Shown here piece by piece: positions 48,368 through 57,208 of a stretch of DNA of 64,000 nt. Made by a program: the position numbers and the translations under genes. The stretch is from Methylobacter sp015476545 (GTDB taxonomy: Bacteria > Pseudomonadota > Gammaproteobacteria > Methylococcales > Methylomonadaceae): positions 868,001 through 932,000 of the forward strand of contig NZ_CP197401.1 of NCBI RefSeq assembly GCF_052162025.1, written 5' to 3'. Numbering within the stretch: position 1 is the stretch's first letter; each line of letters begins with the position of its first letter. The notes beneath the pieces are model-generated. The model worked only from the letters and a program-made list of their open reading frames with translations. It was not told the DNA's origin and searched no databases.

Positions 48368-49876
48368 ATGTGTGGTATTGCTGCAATCGTTTCACATCAA
48401 ACTGTTAATCAGGAGCTATATGATGCTTTAACAGTTCTGCAACATCGAGGCCAGGATGCCGCAGGAATCGTCACTTGCGAGAAGGGGCGGCTGCATTTGC
48501 GCAAAGAGAATGGGTTGGCGCGGGATGTTTTTAACAATGACCAGATGATGAAGCTGAGGGGCAATATGGGCATTGCTCATGTGCGTTATCCTACAGCCGG
48601 TTGCACTAGCTCCGCTGAAGCGCAGCCTTTCTATGTGAATTCTCCTTTCGGTTTGACGTTGGCACACAACGGCAATCTGACTAATACCGAAGAGTTGAAA
48701 AAAGCCTTGTTTGTCGAAGACCAGCGCCATATCAATACCGACTCCGACTCCGAGGTTCTGCTGAACGTTTTTGCTCATGAGTTACAGACGCTGGGCAAAT
48801 TGCAATTAACCGTGGATGATGTGTTTGCGGCCGTATCGGGCGTACACCGGCGCTGCCGCGGCGCTTATGCGGTTGTCATTATGATCGCCGGCTTCGGGGT
48901 ACTGGGGTTCAGAGATCCGCATGGCATCCGGCCGGTGGTATTCGGCGAAAGACAATCCGACCAGGGGCCGGAATTTATGATCGCTTCGGAGAGCGTAGCG
49001 CTGGATGTGCTCGGTTTTGATCTGATCAGAGATCTTGAGCCCGGTGAAGCCGTATTTATCGAGGAGTCGGGCATCCTGCATACCAAACAGTGCGCTGATA
49101 AGGTCGATCACTGCCCTTGCATTTTTGAGTATGTTTATTTCGCCCGCCCCGATTCCATCATTGATGATATTTCCGTGTATAAAGCCCGTTTGCGTATGGG
49201 TGAGAAACTGGCTGCGAAAGTACTGCGCGAATGGCCGGATCACGATATCGATGTCGTCATTCCGATTCCCGATACCAGCCGCACAGCCGCTTTGCAGATG
49301 GCCAATGTGCTCGGTGTCAAGTTCCGCGAAGGCTTCATGAAGAACCGCTATATCGGCCGGACTTTTATCATGCCCGGGCAGAAGATGCGGAAAAAATCAG
49401 TCAGGCAAAAGTTAAACGCCATCGGTCTGGAATTCGAAGGCAAGAATGTCTTGCTGGTCGATGATTCTGTCGTTAGGGGCACGACTTCCGAGCAGATTAT
49501 TCAGATGGCCCGCGATGCCGGCGCCAGAAAAGTTTATTTTGCCTCTGCGGCGCCGCCTGTCCGTTATCCGAATGTCTACGGCATCGATATGCCGGCCGCT
49601 CACGAGCTGATTGCGCACAATCGCACCGAAGATGAGGTCTGCGCAGCGATCGGGGCCGACCGTATGATTTATCAGGATCTGGATGATTTGATCGATGCCG
49701 TCCGCAAGGGGAATCCGAACATCAAGCATTTCGACACCTCATGTTTCAGCAATGAATACATTACCGGCGATATTGATGAGGCGTATCTGGAGCGCATTGA
49801 AGCAATGCGCAACGATAGTGCGCAGACAGAAAGGAATTCGCATAATTTCATCATCGAAATGCAGAACTGCGGTTAA
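48368..49876 (+). CDS. purF: Amidophosphoribosyltransferase
   Basis: PurF starts purine synthesis by making phosphoribosylamine from PRPP and glutamine. The 502-residue protein begins MCGIAAIVSH, so the Cys nucleophile of the glutaminase domain is exposed after Met removal. ALTVLQHRGQDAAGI, GNMGIAHVRYPTAG and LAHNGNLTN belong to the Ntn domain, and ENVLLVDDSVVRGTTSEQIIQMARDAGA (here KNVLLVDDSVVRGTT) is the PRPP loop. The C-terminal FDTSCFSNEYITGDIDEAYLERIE matches the E. coli form. Confidence 0.98.
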   Translation: MCGIAAIVSHQTVNQELYDALTVLQHRGQDAAGIVTCEKGRLHLRKENGLARDVFNNDQMMKLRGNMGIAHVRYPTAGCTSSAEAQPFYVNSPFGLTLAHNGNLTNTEELKKALFVEDQRHINTDSDSEVLLNVFAHELQTLGKLQLTVDDVFAAVSGVHRRCRGAYAVVIMIAGFGVLGFRDPHGIRPVVFGERQSDQGPEFMIASESVALDVLGFDLIRDLEPGEAVFIEESGILHTKQCADKVDHCPCIFEYVYFARPDSIIDDISVYKARLRMGEKLAAKVLREWPDHDIDVVIPIPDTSRTAALQMANVLGVKFREGFMKNRYIGRTFIMPGQKMRKKSVRQKLNAIGLEFEGKNVLLVDDSVVRGTTSEQIIQMARDAGARKVYFASAAPPVRYPNVYGIDMPAAHELIAHNRTEDEVCAAIGADRMIYQDLDDLIDAVRKGNPNIKHFDTSCFSNEYITGDIDEAYLERIEAMRNDSAQTERNSHNFIIEMQNCG

Positions 49877-49935
49877 GATACGGAACTCTCATTACTAGAG
49901 CTCTCTTTTTTCTTCTTTATAAAAAACTAAAAACG

Positions 49936-51123
49936 ATGAAAGACATTGACTGGAACGACTATTCTCTGGAAACCCAGGCCATAAGAGCGGGGCATAAGCG
50001 GACTTCTGAAGATGAGCATAGTATGCCGATTTTTGCCACGTCCAGTTATGTCTTTGACAGCGCCGAAGAAGCGGCTTTGCGTTTCACAGGCCAGAAAGCC
50101 GGCAATATCTATTCACGCTTCACCAATCCGACCGTCAGTGCCTTTCAGGAACGGCTTGCATTGATGGAGAAAGGTGAGCGCTGCCTGGCTTTCGCATCGG
50201 GCATGGCGGCCATCATGGCGGTCGGCATGGGCTTGCTGAAAGCCGGCGATCATGTGGTTTGTTCGCGCAGCGTTTTCGGCAATACTGTGCTGATGTTCCA
50301 GAATTATTTCGGCAAATTCGGCGTCGAGACTGACTTTGTCGAATTGACTGATCTGTCGGCCTGGGAGTCGGCCATCAAGCCGAATACGCGCTTCCTGTTT
50401 CTGGAAACGCCATCCAATCCGCTGATCGAAATCGCCGATATCGAACGCATCGCTGCAATCGCGCACAACCATGGCTGTTTGCTGGTGGTTGATAATGTAT
50501 TCTGTACGCCCGTGCTGCAAAAACCGCTGACATTGGGTGCCGATATTGTCGTGCACTCGGCCACCAAATACATAGACGGACAGGGGCGTTGCGTCGGTGG
50601 CGCCGTCGTGGCCAGCGAGGAATTGATCGAAAAGCATATTTATCCGTACTTGCGCACAGGCGGCTCGACCATGAGTCCGTTCAATGCCTGGGTGTTTTTA
50701 TCGGGCCTGGAAACGCTGGCGGTCAGAATGAAAGCGCATTGCGACAACGCTTTCGAACTGGCCAAATGGCTGGAACAGCAGCCGGCCGTCGCCAAAGTCC
50801 ATTATCCCGGACTGGCATCCCACGCCCAGCATGAATTGGCCAAGCGTCAGCAGGCGCACTTCGGGGCCGTGGTCAGTTTTGAGCTGAACGGCGGCAAGGA
50901 CCAAGCCTGGCGGTTGATCGATTCCACTCAAATGCTGTCGATTACCGCCAATCTGGGTGATGTCAAAACCACAATCACGCACCCTGCCTCGACCACTCAC
51001 GGCCGCTTGGCGCCGGAAGTTCGCGCCGCGGCCGGCATTAAGGATGGGTTGGTCAGGGTCTCCGTAGGCCTTGAAAATATTGATGATATTAAAAACGACC
51101 TGTCAAGAGGACTGGAAGGCTAG
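49936..51123 (+). CDS. metZ: O-succinylhomoserine sulfhydrylase
   Basis: MetZ makes homocysteine directly from O-succinylhomoserine and sulfide. The 395-residue PLP enzyme has LETQAIRAGHKRTSEDEHSMPIFATSSYVFDSAEEAALRF, YSRFTNPTVSAFQERLALMEKGERCLAFASGMAAI, the PLP Lys in VVHSATKYIDGQGRCVGG, and the closing RVSVGLENIDDIKNDLSRGL. The purF-metZ neighbourhood is as in Pseudomonas, where metZ is used in methionine synthesis by direct sulfhydrylation. Confidence 0.95.
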   Translation: MKDIDWNDYSLETQAIRAGHKRTSEDEHSMPIFATSSYVFDSAEEAALRFTGQKAGNIYSRFTNPTVSAFQERLALMEKGERCLAFASGMAAIMAVGMGLLKAGDHVVCSRSVFGNTVLMFQNYFGKFGVETDFVELTDLSAWESAIKPNTRFLFLETPSNPLIEIADIERIAAIAHNHGCLLVVDNVFCTPVLQKPLTLGADIVVHSATKYIDGQGRCVGGAVVASEELIEKHIYPYLRTGGSTMSPFNAWVFLSGLETLAVRMKAHCDNAFELAKWLEQQPAVAKVHYPGLASHAQHELAKRQQAHFGAVVSFELNGGKDQAWRLIDSTQMLSITANLGDVKTTITHPASTTHGRLAPEVRAAAGIKDGLVRVSVGLENIDDIKNDLSRGLEG

Positions 51124-51161
51124 GCAAGATAAGGTCATATTCAGACATATGGCCGAGCAGG

Positions 51162-51197
51162 CCCTGATCCGTTATCTTGGCTTGTAACGGATCAGGG
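51162..51197. terminator. Thirteen-bp perfect hairpin between convergent metZ and thioesterase
   Basis: CCCTGATCCGTTA (51162-51174) pairs with TAACGGATCAGGG (51185-51197) across a ten-base loop. It overlaps the stop codon of the minus-strand thioesterase and probably ends both transcripts, though T-runs are lacking. Confidence 0.7.
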
Positions 51198-51578
51198 TAT
51201 GATGCTGCCTTGATCGGCATCGCTCTCGTTGATCGGCTTTTTCTTGCCGGTCTTGTCGATGCTGACAAAGGTGATATTGGTTTCAAAAACCTGGGCAATG
51301 TTGCCGGTATCAATATCTTCACACGACACTTTGACATTGTACGTTGCGGATGTCTTGCCGCGCCTGGTCAGGTTGGTCTCGAACTTCAGAATGGAGCCGA
51401 GCTTGATGCTCTGTTTGAACACCACATTATCAAGTCCGATGGTGACAAACTCATGGCCAGGAAACTGGAGATTGGCCGCGATATAGCCGATTTCATCAAT
51501 CCAATGCAGCAGATTGCCGCCGAATAAATAGCCGTAATGATTCAGATGTTCCGGTAAGACTAGTTTGTAATGATCCAT
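51192..51578 (-). CDS. Acyl-CoA thioesterase, hot-dog fold (YciA/BFIT type)
   Basis: The 128-residue protein has the hot-dog domain of acyl-CoA hydrolases: LVLPEHLNHYGYLFGGNLLHWIDEIGYIAANLQFPGHEFVTIGLDNVVFKQSIKLGSILKFETNLTRRGKTSATYNVKV. The Asn/His and the GGNLLHWIDE motif of the family (GGxLLxWxD) carry the catalytic Asp. Substrate chain length is unknown. The stop lies inside the terminator hairpin shared with metZ. Confidence 0.9.
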   Translation of the reverse strand: MDHYKLVLPEHLNHYGYLFGGNLLHWIDEIGYIAANLQFPGHEFVTIGLDNVVFKQSIKLGSILKFETNLTRRGKTSATYNVKVSCEDIDTGNIAQVFETNITFVSIDKTGKKKPINESDADQGSIIP

Positions 51579-51680
51579 CGTACGCCTCGTGTTTGTAAGA
51601 ATGTCTGAAAGAATGGCTTTCTCTTCATTATGGAAGACTATTTTACAAAGGACGGCGTTTAATGCGAGAAAATAATGTCC

Positions 51681-51941
51681 TTAAGGCTCATCTGACAGCA
51701 AGGCATCCAGTTTCTTTTGCTGTTCCAAGGTATAAAGATCGTCAAAACCGCCGACATGATAGTCGCCAATATAAATTTGAGGCACGGTCCGCCGCTGGGT
51801 TCTACGCATCATTTCCTCTCTTAGTCCAGACTGTCTATCGACATTAAGCTCAGTATAGCGAACCCCTTTTTTATCGAGCAGGCGCTTGGCCATAACGCAG
51901 TAGGGACAAAAGGTAGAGGTATAAATCAGTATTTCAGGCAT
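51681..51941 (-). CDS. grxC: Glutaredoxin 3
   Basis: GrxC is a small glutathione-dependent dithiol oxidoreductase. The 86-residue protein begins MPEILIYTSTFCPYCVMAKRLLDKKGV with the CPYC active site, then RRTVPQIYIGDYHVGGFDDLYTLEQQKKLDALL, where TVPQ and GGFDD are the glutathione-binding residues. Normal length for Grx3 (about 85). It stands 35 bases before the aldolase-like gene on the same strand. Confidence 0.96.
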   Translation of the reverse strand: MPEILIYTSTFCPYCVMAKRLLDKKGVRYTELNVDRQSGLREEMMRRTQRRTVPQIYIGDYHVGGFDDLYTLEQQKKLDALLSDEP

Positions 51942-51976
51942 ATGTTTATTAATAATTGCTAATATAGTGTGCTATT

Positions 51977-52627
51977 CTATTCATAATTGGCTTGTTGTTC
52001 AATGCCGAGCGCCAATGATAACTGTTTAATCAGTTCTAGGGCCGCCGCTTGAAGCGTATTGCCGAATGCAATAACGCCGTCTTCATGGCCGAGCATGGTA
52101 AACAGCGAAGCCTGCCGCAAGCTGTTTGAGCGGAATAATTGCTCGACAGCCACCGTCATTTCAACCGTGCCGTAAGCGATATCGGCCGAAGTATGAGGCA
52201 GGTCAAGTGATTTGGTGTGGCGCCAGATTTCGGGACTGTGTACGTGTATGACTGCTTGTATGGCAGGATCTTGGGTGTAGACGCTGGCGTGCGTCAGCGA
52301 TTCGGAAGATGGCTGGCAAAGTCCGCTAGACTGGAGCCAATTTCTTTTAGGTTCCGCTTCAGTGACAAGGCAATAGTGCTTAGACTTTAAAAATTCGATG
52401 TGTCCGGTTTGAGTGCCGCTGATAATGAATTGGCTACTGCCAGGCTCCAGTCGCCGGCTAATATTGCCGAATCCGATGTTGTCATATCTATCGGCGCATT
52501 GCCCGATAAGCCCGAGCCGGAAAAGCACAGTACGCCAGGCATTGATTTCGGTTAATGACAACGCAGGATCGATCGGCTGTTGCATATGGCTGAGCCGATA
52601 TTTGATGACGCCTTCCTGTTCTTTCAT
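51977..52627 (-). CDS. Class II aldolase/adducin-domain protein
   Basis: The 216-residue protein has the class II aldolase fold: ADRYDNIGFGNISRRL, QFIISGTQTGHIEFL, SSESLTHASVYTQDPAIQAVIHVHSPEIW with the His-x-His metal site, and FTMLGHEDGVIAFGNTLQAAALELIKQL. The third metal His would be in the MLGHEDG segment. Relatives include L-fuculose and L-ribulose phosphate aldolases and methylthioribulose dehydratases; the actual substrate is unknown. It lies upstream of grxC on the minus strand. Confidence 0.85.
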   Translation of the reverse strand: MKEQEGVIKYRLSHMQQPIDPALSLTEINAWRTVLFRLGLIGQCADRYDNIGFGNISRRLEPGSSQFIISGTQTGHIEFLKSKHYCLVTEAEPKRNWLQSSGLCQPSSESLTHASVYTQDPAIQAVIHVHSPEIWRHTKSLDLPHTSADIAYGTVEMTVAVEQLFRSNSLRQASLFTMLGHEDGVIAFGNTLQAAALELIKQLSLALGIEQQANYE

Positions 52628-52804
52628 CTTGGCGGAATGGTGGTTATTCGAATCATGACACTATATACATTCGAGGCCATTATTTGAATAGGACTGCTGC
52701 GTATATTAGAAAATAAAATACGGAGACAGGACATTGTGTTATAAAATTACCAGTTTTGAATTTGAAGGCCGGGTTTCTGGCGCTCATGATTAGTGGCTTA
52801 AATT

Positions 52805-53257
52805 ATGCGATGTCCGTTCTGCGGGGCACAAGATACGCGTGTTATAGACTCCCGATTAGCGAATGAAGGCGATCAGGTTCGTCGTCGGCGCGAATGTATC
52901 GCCTGTAAAGAAAGATTCACGACCTATGAGGCGGCCGAGTTGACGTTGCCGCGTATTGTGAAGCGCAATGGCATTCGCGAGCCGTTCGAGGAAAATAAAC
53001 TGCGTTCGGGCATGCTTCGCGCACTGGAAAAACGTCCGGTCGGCAGCGATGATATCGAGGCCGCCATCAACCGCATCAAAAGAGAATTGATGGCTAAAGG
53101 CGAGCGCGAAATAACGGCGCAGGAACTCGGCGAGAAGGTCATGAAAGAATTAAGCAGCCTTGATCACGTCGCTTTCGTGCGTTTTGCCTCCGTTTATCGC
53201 AGTTTCCAGGATGTCAGTGAATTTACTGACATGATTGAGCATCTACAGAAAAAATAA
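52805..53257 (+). CDS. nrdR: Transcriptional repressor NrdR
   Basis: NrdR senses ATP/dATP and represses ribonucleotide reductase genes. The 150-residue protein has the N-terminal zinc ribbon MRCPFCGAQDTRVIDSRLANEGDQVRRRRECIACKERFTTYE and an ATP-cone (LPRIVKRNGIREPFEENKLRSGMLRALEKRPV). The start of ribD follows directly with no gap, so they are translated together; nrdR is next to the riboflavin genes in many gammaproteobacteria. Confidence 0.97.
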   Translation: MRCPFCGAQDTRVIDSRLANEGDQVRRRRECIACKERFTTYEAAELTLPRIVKRNGIREPFEENKLRSGMLRALEKRPVGSDDIEAAINRIKRELMAKGEREITAQELGEKVMKELSSLDHVAFVRFASVYRSFQDVSEFTDMIEHLQKK

Positions 53258-54349
53258 ATGATTCGGTCAGCACAGCAGGACGCCATGTATATGGCACGAG
53301 CCATCGGTCTGGCTAAAAAAGGGCTTTATACGACCGATCCGAATCCGCGCGTCGGCTGCGTTTTGGTTAAAGATAACGTCGTCATAGGCGAAGGTTGGCA
53401 CGCTAAAGCAGGCCAAGGCCATGCGGAAGTCGAAGCGTTAAAGGCAGCGTCCGATGCCAGAGGTGCGAGTGCTTATGTGACGCTGGAGCCCTGCAGTCAT
53501 CACGGCAGAACACCGCCTTGCTGCGATGCGCTGATCAAAGCCGGCGTCAGTCGAGTCGTGGCGGCCATGCAGGACCCGAACCCATTGGTGGCCGGGCGCG
53601 GCCTGGAAAGGCTGAAAGCGGCCGGCATTGAAGTCAGTTGCGGCGTATTGGAGCAGGATGCGCAGGCGTTGAATCGCGGCTTCATCAAAAGAATGACTGA
53701 AAATCGCCCGTTTGTGCGCAGCAAGCTGGCGATGAGCCTGGACGGCCGGACCGCTATGGCATCGGGCGAAAGCAAGTGGATTACCTCGGCCGAGGCTAGA
53801 TCTGACGTACATAAATTAAGGGCGCAAAGCTCGGCGATTCTGACCGGCATCAGTACTGTGCTGGCCGATGATCCCGCTTTGAATGCGCGCGTGGACGACG
53901 AAGTCGTGCAGCCTGTCAGAGTTATATTGGATTCGCAGTTGAAGATGCCGGCGGCAGCACGCATGGCGAGCCTGCCGGGGCGCAGTCTGATTTTAACCTG
54001 CTCGCAAGATGAACAGCGGCGGCAGACATTGCAGCAGGCCGGCTTCGAAGTTTATGGCTTGACTGAGAATAAAGGGCGGCTTTATCTGAATGCAGTTCTG
54101 GATTTTCTGGCAGGTCAGCAGATTAATGAAGTATTGGTAGAAGCGGGCTCCGTTCTGAATGGGGCTTTGCTGGCTGAAAACCTGGTCGACGAATGGATCG
54201 TTTATATGGCGCCGTGTGTTCTGGGCGATCAAGGCCGCGGATTATTTACCGTGCCGGGTATGCAGCAGATGAGTGACAAGAAGAATTTTCATCTGCGCGA
54301 TGTCAGACAGGTAGGCCCGGATTTAAAATTAACACTTATATCGCAGTAA
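53258..54349 (+). CDS. ribD: Bifunctional diaminohydroxyphosphoribosylaminopyrimidine deaminase/reductase
   Basis: RibD does the second and third steps of riboflavin synthesis. The N-terminal deaminase has the zinc motif GHAEVEAL and TLEPCSHHGRTPPCCDALI; the C-terminal reductase has RSKLAMSLDGRTAMASGESKWITSAEARSDVHKLRAQ and EVLVEAGSVLNGALL. Length 363 is normal. It starts directly after the nrdR stop and ends 13 bases before ribE. Confidence 0.97.
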   Translation: MIRSAQQDAMYMARAIGLAKKGLYTTDPNPRVGCVLVKDNVVIGEGWHAKAGQGHAEVEALKAASDARGASAYVTLEPCSHHGRTPPCCDALIKAGVSRVVAAMQDPNPLVAGRGLERLKAAGIEVSCGVLEQDAQALNRGFIKRMTENRPFVRSKLAMSLDGRTAMASGESKWITSAEARSDVHKLRAQSSAILTGISTVLADDPALNARVDDEVVQPVRVILDSQLKMPAAARMASLPGRSLILTCSQDEQRRQTLQQAGFEVYGLTENKGRLYLNAVLDFLAGQQINEVLVEAGSVLNGALLAENLVDEWIVYMAPCVLGDQGRGLFTVPGMQQMSDKKNFHLRDVRQVGPDLKLTLISQ

Positions 54350-54362
54350 TCAGGGGTATTCC

Positions 54363-55019
54363 ATGTTTACAGGCATCATATTAGCCATCGGAAAAATAGC
54401 GGTCATCGAACATCGGGCCCGTGATTGTCGGTTCAAGATCAACACTGGAAAATTGCCGCTTGATGGCGTCGCGCTGGGCGACAGCATCGCCGTTAACGGG
54501 GTGTGCTTGACAGTCATTGAACTGGGCAAGGATTATTTTTGCGCCGACGTATCTAACGAAACGCTGTCCAGAACATTATTGGGCGAAGCCACGCTCGGCG
54601 CATCGGTTAATCTGGAACTGGCCTTGACACCTTCAACGCGCATGGGCGGACACATCGTCAGCGGGCACGTCGATGGCATTGGTAGGGTCATGGAAAAAAA
54701 GCCGGACGGACGATCTTTCCGGTTCAAGTTCAAGGCGCCTGATAATCTGGCCAAATATATCGCCGAGAAGGGTTCCATTTGCATCAACGGCATCAGCCTG
54801 ACAGTCAATGATGTGGATGGCGCCATGTTTGGCGTCAATATCGTGCCGCACACGCTGAAGGAAACGACGCTGGGCGAGGCTGTGCCGGGAACCCGGGTCA
54901 ATCTGGAAGTCGATTTGCTGGCACGCTATATGGAGCGCTTGATGCAGGGCGATTCGGCGGCAGCTGCCCAAGGCGGCGTGACAGAAGCATTGTTGCAGCA
55001 GGCGGGCTTTTTGGGCTAG
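54363..55019 (+). CDS. ribE: Riboflavin synthase alpha chain
   Basis: RibE (RibC in E. coli naming) dismutates two lumazines to riboflavin. The 218-residue protein begins MFTGIILAIGKIAVIEHRARDCRFKI and has two lumazine-binding repeats, each with a GDSIAVNGVCLTV (first) or KGSICINGISLTVNDV (second) stretch, and MGGHIVSGHVDGIGRV. ATG 54363 is correct by the conserved MFTGI start. Part of the nrdR-rib-nusB run. Confidence 0.97.
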   Translation: MFTGIILAIGKIAVIEHRARDCRFKINTGKLPLDGVALGDSIAVNGVCLTVIELGKDYFCADVSNETLSRTLLGEATLGASVNLELALTPSTRMGGHIVSGHVDGIGRVMEKKPDGRSFRFKFKAPDNLAKYIAEKGSICINGISLTVNDVDGAMFGVNIVPHTLKETTLGEAVPGTRVNLEVDLLARYMERLMQGDSAAAAQGGVTEALLQQAGFLG

Positions 55020-55027
55020 AGGCATTA

Positions 55028-56182
55028 GTGAACACGATTGAAGAAATTATAGAAGACCTGCGTTTGGGCAAAATGGTCATCATTATGGATGATGAGGACC
55101 GTGAGAATGAAGGCGATCTGCTCATGGCGGCGGCATTCACGCGTCCGGAAGATATCAACTTCATGGCCCGCTATGGCCGTGGCTTGATCTGCTTGACTTT
55201 AACCAGCGAGCGCTGCCAGCAGCTGCGCCTGCCGCTGATGGTCAATGAAAATAAAACTTCGCATTCGACCAATTTTACGGTGTCTATCGAGGCGGCAACG
55301 GGCGTGACCACAGGCATTTCCGCGGCCGACCGGGCGCGTACCGTGCAATGCGCGGTCGCTGTCGATGCGAAAGCTGAAGATCTGGTGCAGCCCGGCCATA
55401 TTTTCCCATTAATGGCCAAGCCCGGCGGCGTATTGAACCGAGCAGGACATACCGAAGCGGGCTGTGATCTGGCGCGCTTGGCCGGTGTGGAGCCGGCGGC
55501 CGTTATCGTCGAAATCCTCAATGAAGACGGCTCGATGGCCAGACGGCCGGATCTGGAGATTTTTGCGAAACAGCATAATCTCAAGATCGGCACCATTGCC
55601 GATCTGATCCATTATCGCATCCAGCATGAAAACACACTGGAGCGCATCAGTGAATGTGCTTTTCCCACAGAATTCGGGGATTTCAGGCTTTACGCTTATC
55701 AGGATCGCAATGACAACAATGTGCACTTGGCGTTGGTGATGGGACAGGTTTCGGGTGACGAGCCCGTTCTAGTCAGGGTTCATGCGCGCAATTTGCTCGA
55801 TGATTTATTTGCGTCTAAGCGCAGCGGCGGCAGTGTTTCAATCCGCGAAGCCATGCAAAAAATAGCCGAGGAAGGGCGCGGCGTGCTGGTGGTCGTCAGG
55901 CAGAGCGAAGACAATAAATCCCTGGTGGAGCTGATTCACCGTTATCAATTGGAAGATCACGGCATTGCCAATGCCGGACTGGTTGCGGATGCTGTGGATT
56001 GGCGCACGACAGGCACGGGTTCGCGGATATTGGCGGATCTGGGCGTGCGCAAATTGAAAGTGTTAGGGACGCAAAAAAGATATGTCGGGCTGTCCGGATT
56101 TGATCTGGAAGTGGCCGAGCATGTCGGTATCGATGCCTGCGAAGGCGTCGTTTCAGAAAATAATGTTAATAATTTAGATTGA
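55028..56182 (+). CDS. ribB: RibB-type 3,4-dihydroxy-2-butanone-4-phosphate synthase fused to a degenerate GTP cyclohydrolase II domain
   Basis: The N-terminal domain (about residues 1-200) is an intact DHBP synthase with MDDEDRENEGDLLMAA, RYGRGLICLTLTSERCQQLRLPLM and GHTEAGCDLARLAGVEP. The C-terminal half has the GTP cyclohydrolase II layout, but where the enzyme needs its zinc cysteines (HSECLTGD...RCDCG) this one has HARNLLDDLFASKRSGGSVSIREAM. Without zinc it should not be a cyclohydrolase, so this is a RibBX-type protein; a separate ribA should be elsewhere. The GTG start at 55028 lies eight bases after ribE. Confidence 0.93.
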   Translation: MNTIEEIIEDLRLGKMVIIMDDEDRENEGDLLMAAAFTRPEDINFMARYGRGLICLTLTSERCQQLRLPLMVNENKTSHSTNFTVSIEAATGVTTGISAADRARTVQCAVAVDAKAEDLVQPGHIFPLMAKPGGVLNRAGHTEAGCDLARLAGVEPAAVIVEILNEDGSMARRPDLEIFAKQHNLKIGTIADLIHYRIQHENTLERISECAFPTEFGDFRLYAYQDRNDNNVHLALVMGQVSGDEPVLVRVHARNLLDDLFASKRSGGSVSIREAMQKIAEEGRGVLVVVRQSEDNKSLVELIHRYQLEDHGIANAGLVADAVDWRTTGTGSRILADLGVRKLKVLGTQKRYVGLSGFDLEVAEHVGIDACEGVVSENNVNNLD

Positions 56183-56190
56183 GAAACAAA

Positions 56191-56667
56191 ATGTCGGCAA
56201 TAAAGACTTATGAAGGCAATTTATCCGCCCAAGGCGGCAAATTTTGTATCGTGGCATCCCGTTTTAACAGTTTTATCGTTGAGCAGTTAGAAGCCGGCGC
56301 TATTGATGCGCTGGTACGCCACGGTGCGGCTAAGGCCGATATTGATCTGGTCAAGGCGCCCGGCGCATTTGAATTGCCCATGGTGGTTCAGCGTGTAGCG
56401 GCCGCCAAGAAATATGACGCGATTATTGCCATAGGTGCAGTAATTCGCGGCGGTACGCCGCATTTTGAATATGTGGCCGGCGAGTGCGTCAAGGGGTTGG
56501 CCAATGTTTCGCTGCAATATGATATACCAGTCAGTTTTGGTGTGCTGACTGTCGATACGATAGAGCAGGCGATAGAGCGTGCAGGTACGAAGGCGGGCAA
56601 TAAAGGCGCGGAAGCCGCCCTGTCTGCAATCGAAATGGTCAGTCTGTTCAAGAACCTGGAAATCTGA
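56191..56667 (+). CDS. ribH: 6,7-dimethyl-8-ribityllumazine synthase
   Basis: RibH condenses the DHBP and the pyrimidine intermediate to lumazine and assembles into capsids. ATG 56191 (158 residues, MSAIKTYEGNLSAQGGKFCIVASRFNSFI) fits the family; the frame is open 12 bases upstream inside ribB. Key features are VASRFNSFIVEQLEAGAIDAL, VKAPGAFELPMVVQRVAAAKKYDAIIAIGAVIRGGTPHFEYVAGE and the catalytic His in that segment. The stop overlaps the start of nusB. Confidence 0.97.
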   Translation: MSAIKTYEGNLSAQGGKFCIVASRFNSFIVEQLEAGAIDALVRHGAAKADIDLVKAPGAFELPMVVQRVAAAKKYDAIIAIGAVIRGGTPHFEYVAGECVKGLANVSLQYDIPVSFGVLTVDTIEQAIERAGTKAGNKGAEAALSAIEMVSLFKNLEI

Positions 56668-57110
56668 TGAGTCAAGCGCGTACCAACGCCCGCAGAAGTG
56701 CTGTTCAGGCATTGTATCAATGGCAGATGACGGGACAGAATCTCAGTGAAATCGAGCGTCAGTTCCTGGAGGAAGAGCGGCTGAAAAATGCACAAAAAAG
56801 CTATTTCACCGAGCTATTCTTCGGCGTTCCTAAAAATCTGACTGCCATTGATCAGGCTTTGTCTGAATTTGTCGACCGTCCGGTCGACAAGATTGATCCG
56901 GTCGAAAGAGCTATTTTGCGCATCGGTGCTTATGAATTGATGTTTCGGCTGGATATGCCGTACAGGGTCGTTCTGAATGAAGGCATCAATCTGGCCAAGG
57001 ATTTTGGCGCCGACGGCAGCCATAGATACGTTAACGGCATCCTCGATAAAGTGGCTCAAAAGCAAAGGCCGCTTGAGATTAAAGCCAAATCAGAAGGTAA
57101 AAAACCATAG
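56667..57110 (+). CDS. nusB: Transcription antitermination factor NusB
   Basis: NusB binds boxA RNA with NusE for rRNA antitermination. The 147-residue protein begins MSQARTNARRSAVQALYQWQMTGQ and shows DPVERAILRIGAYELMFRLDMPYRVVLNEGINLAKDFGADGSHRYVNGILDKV, the typical C-terminus. It overlaps ribH by one base. thiL follows after 98 bases. Confidence 0.97.
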   Translation: MSQARTNARRSAVQALYQWQMTGQNLSEIERQFLEEERLKNAQKSYFTELFFGVPKNLTAIDQALSEFVDRPVDKIDPVERAILRIGAYELMFRLDMPYRVVLNEGINLAKDFGADGSHRYVNGILDKVAQKQRPLEIKAKSEGKKP

Positions 57111-57208
57111 TGCCTGTTTCGACAATCGTTCCAGACATTGTTCTACCCCCTGCATCTGACCGCCAGGGATGGCGGAAATGCCGGTCTGGTATGGAGCACT
57201 GACCGGCC

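Noticed and set aside
52680..52804. FMN riboswitch upstream of the riboflavin genes
   Set aside because: No RFN-element helices could be recognised before nrdR or ribD; the riboflavin genes are fused to nrdR without a leader.
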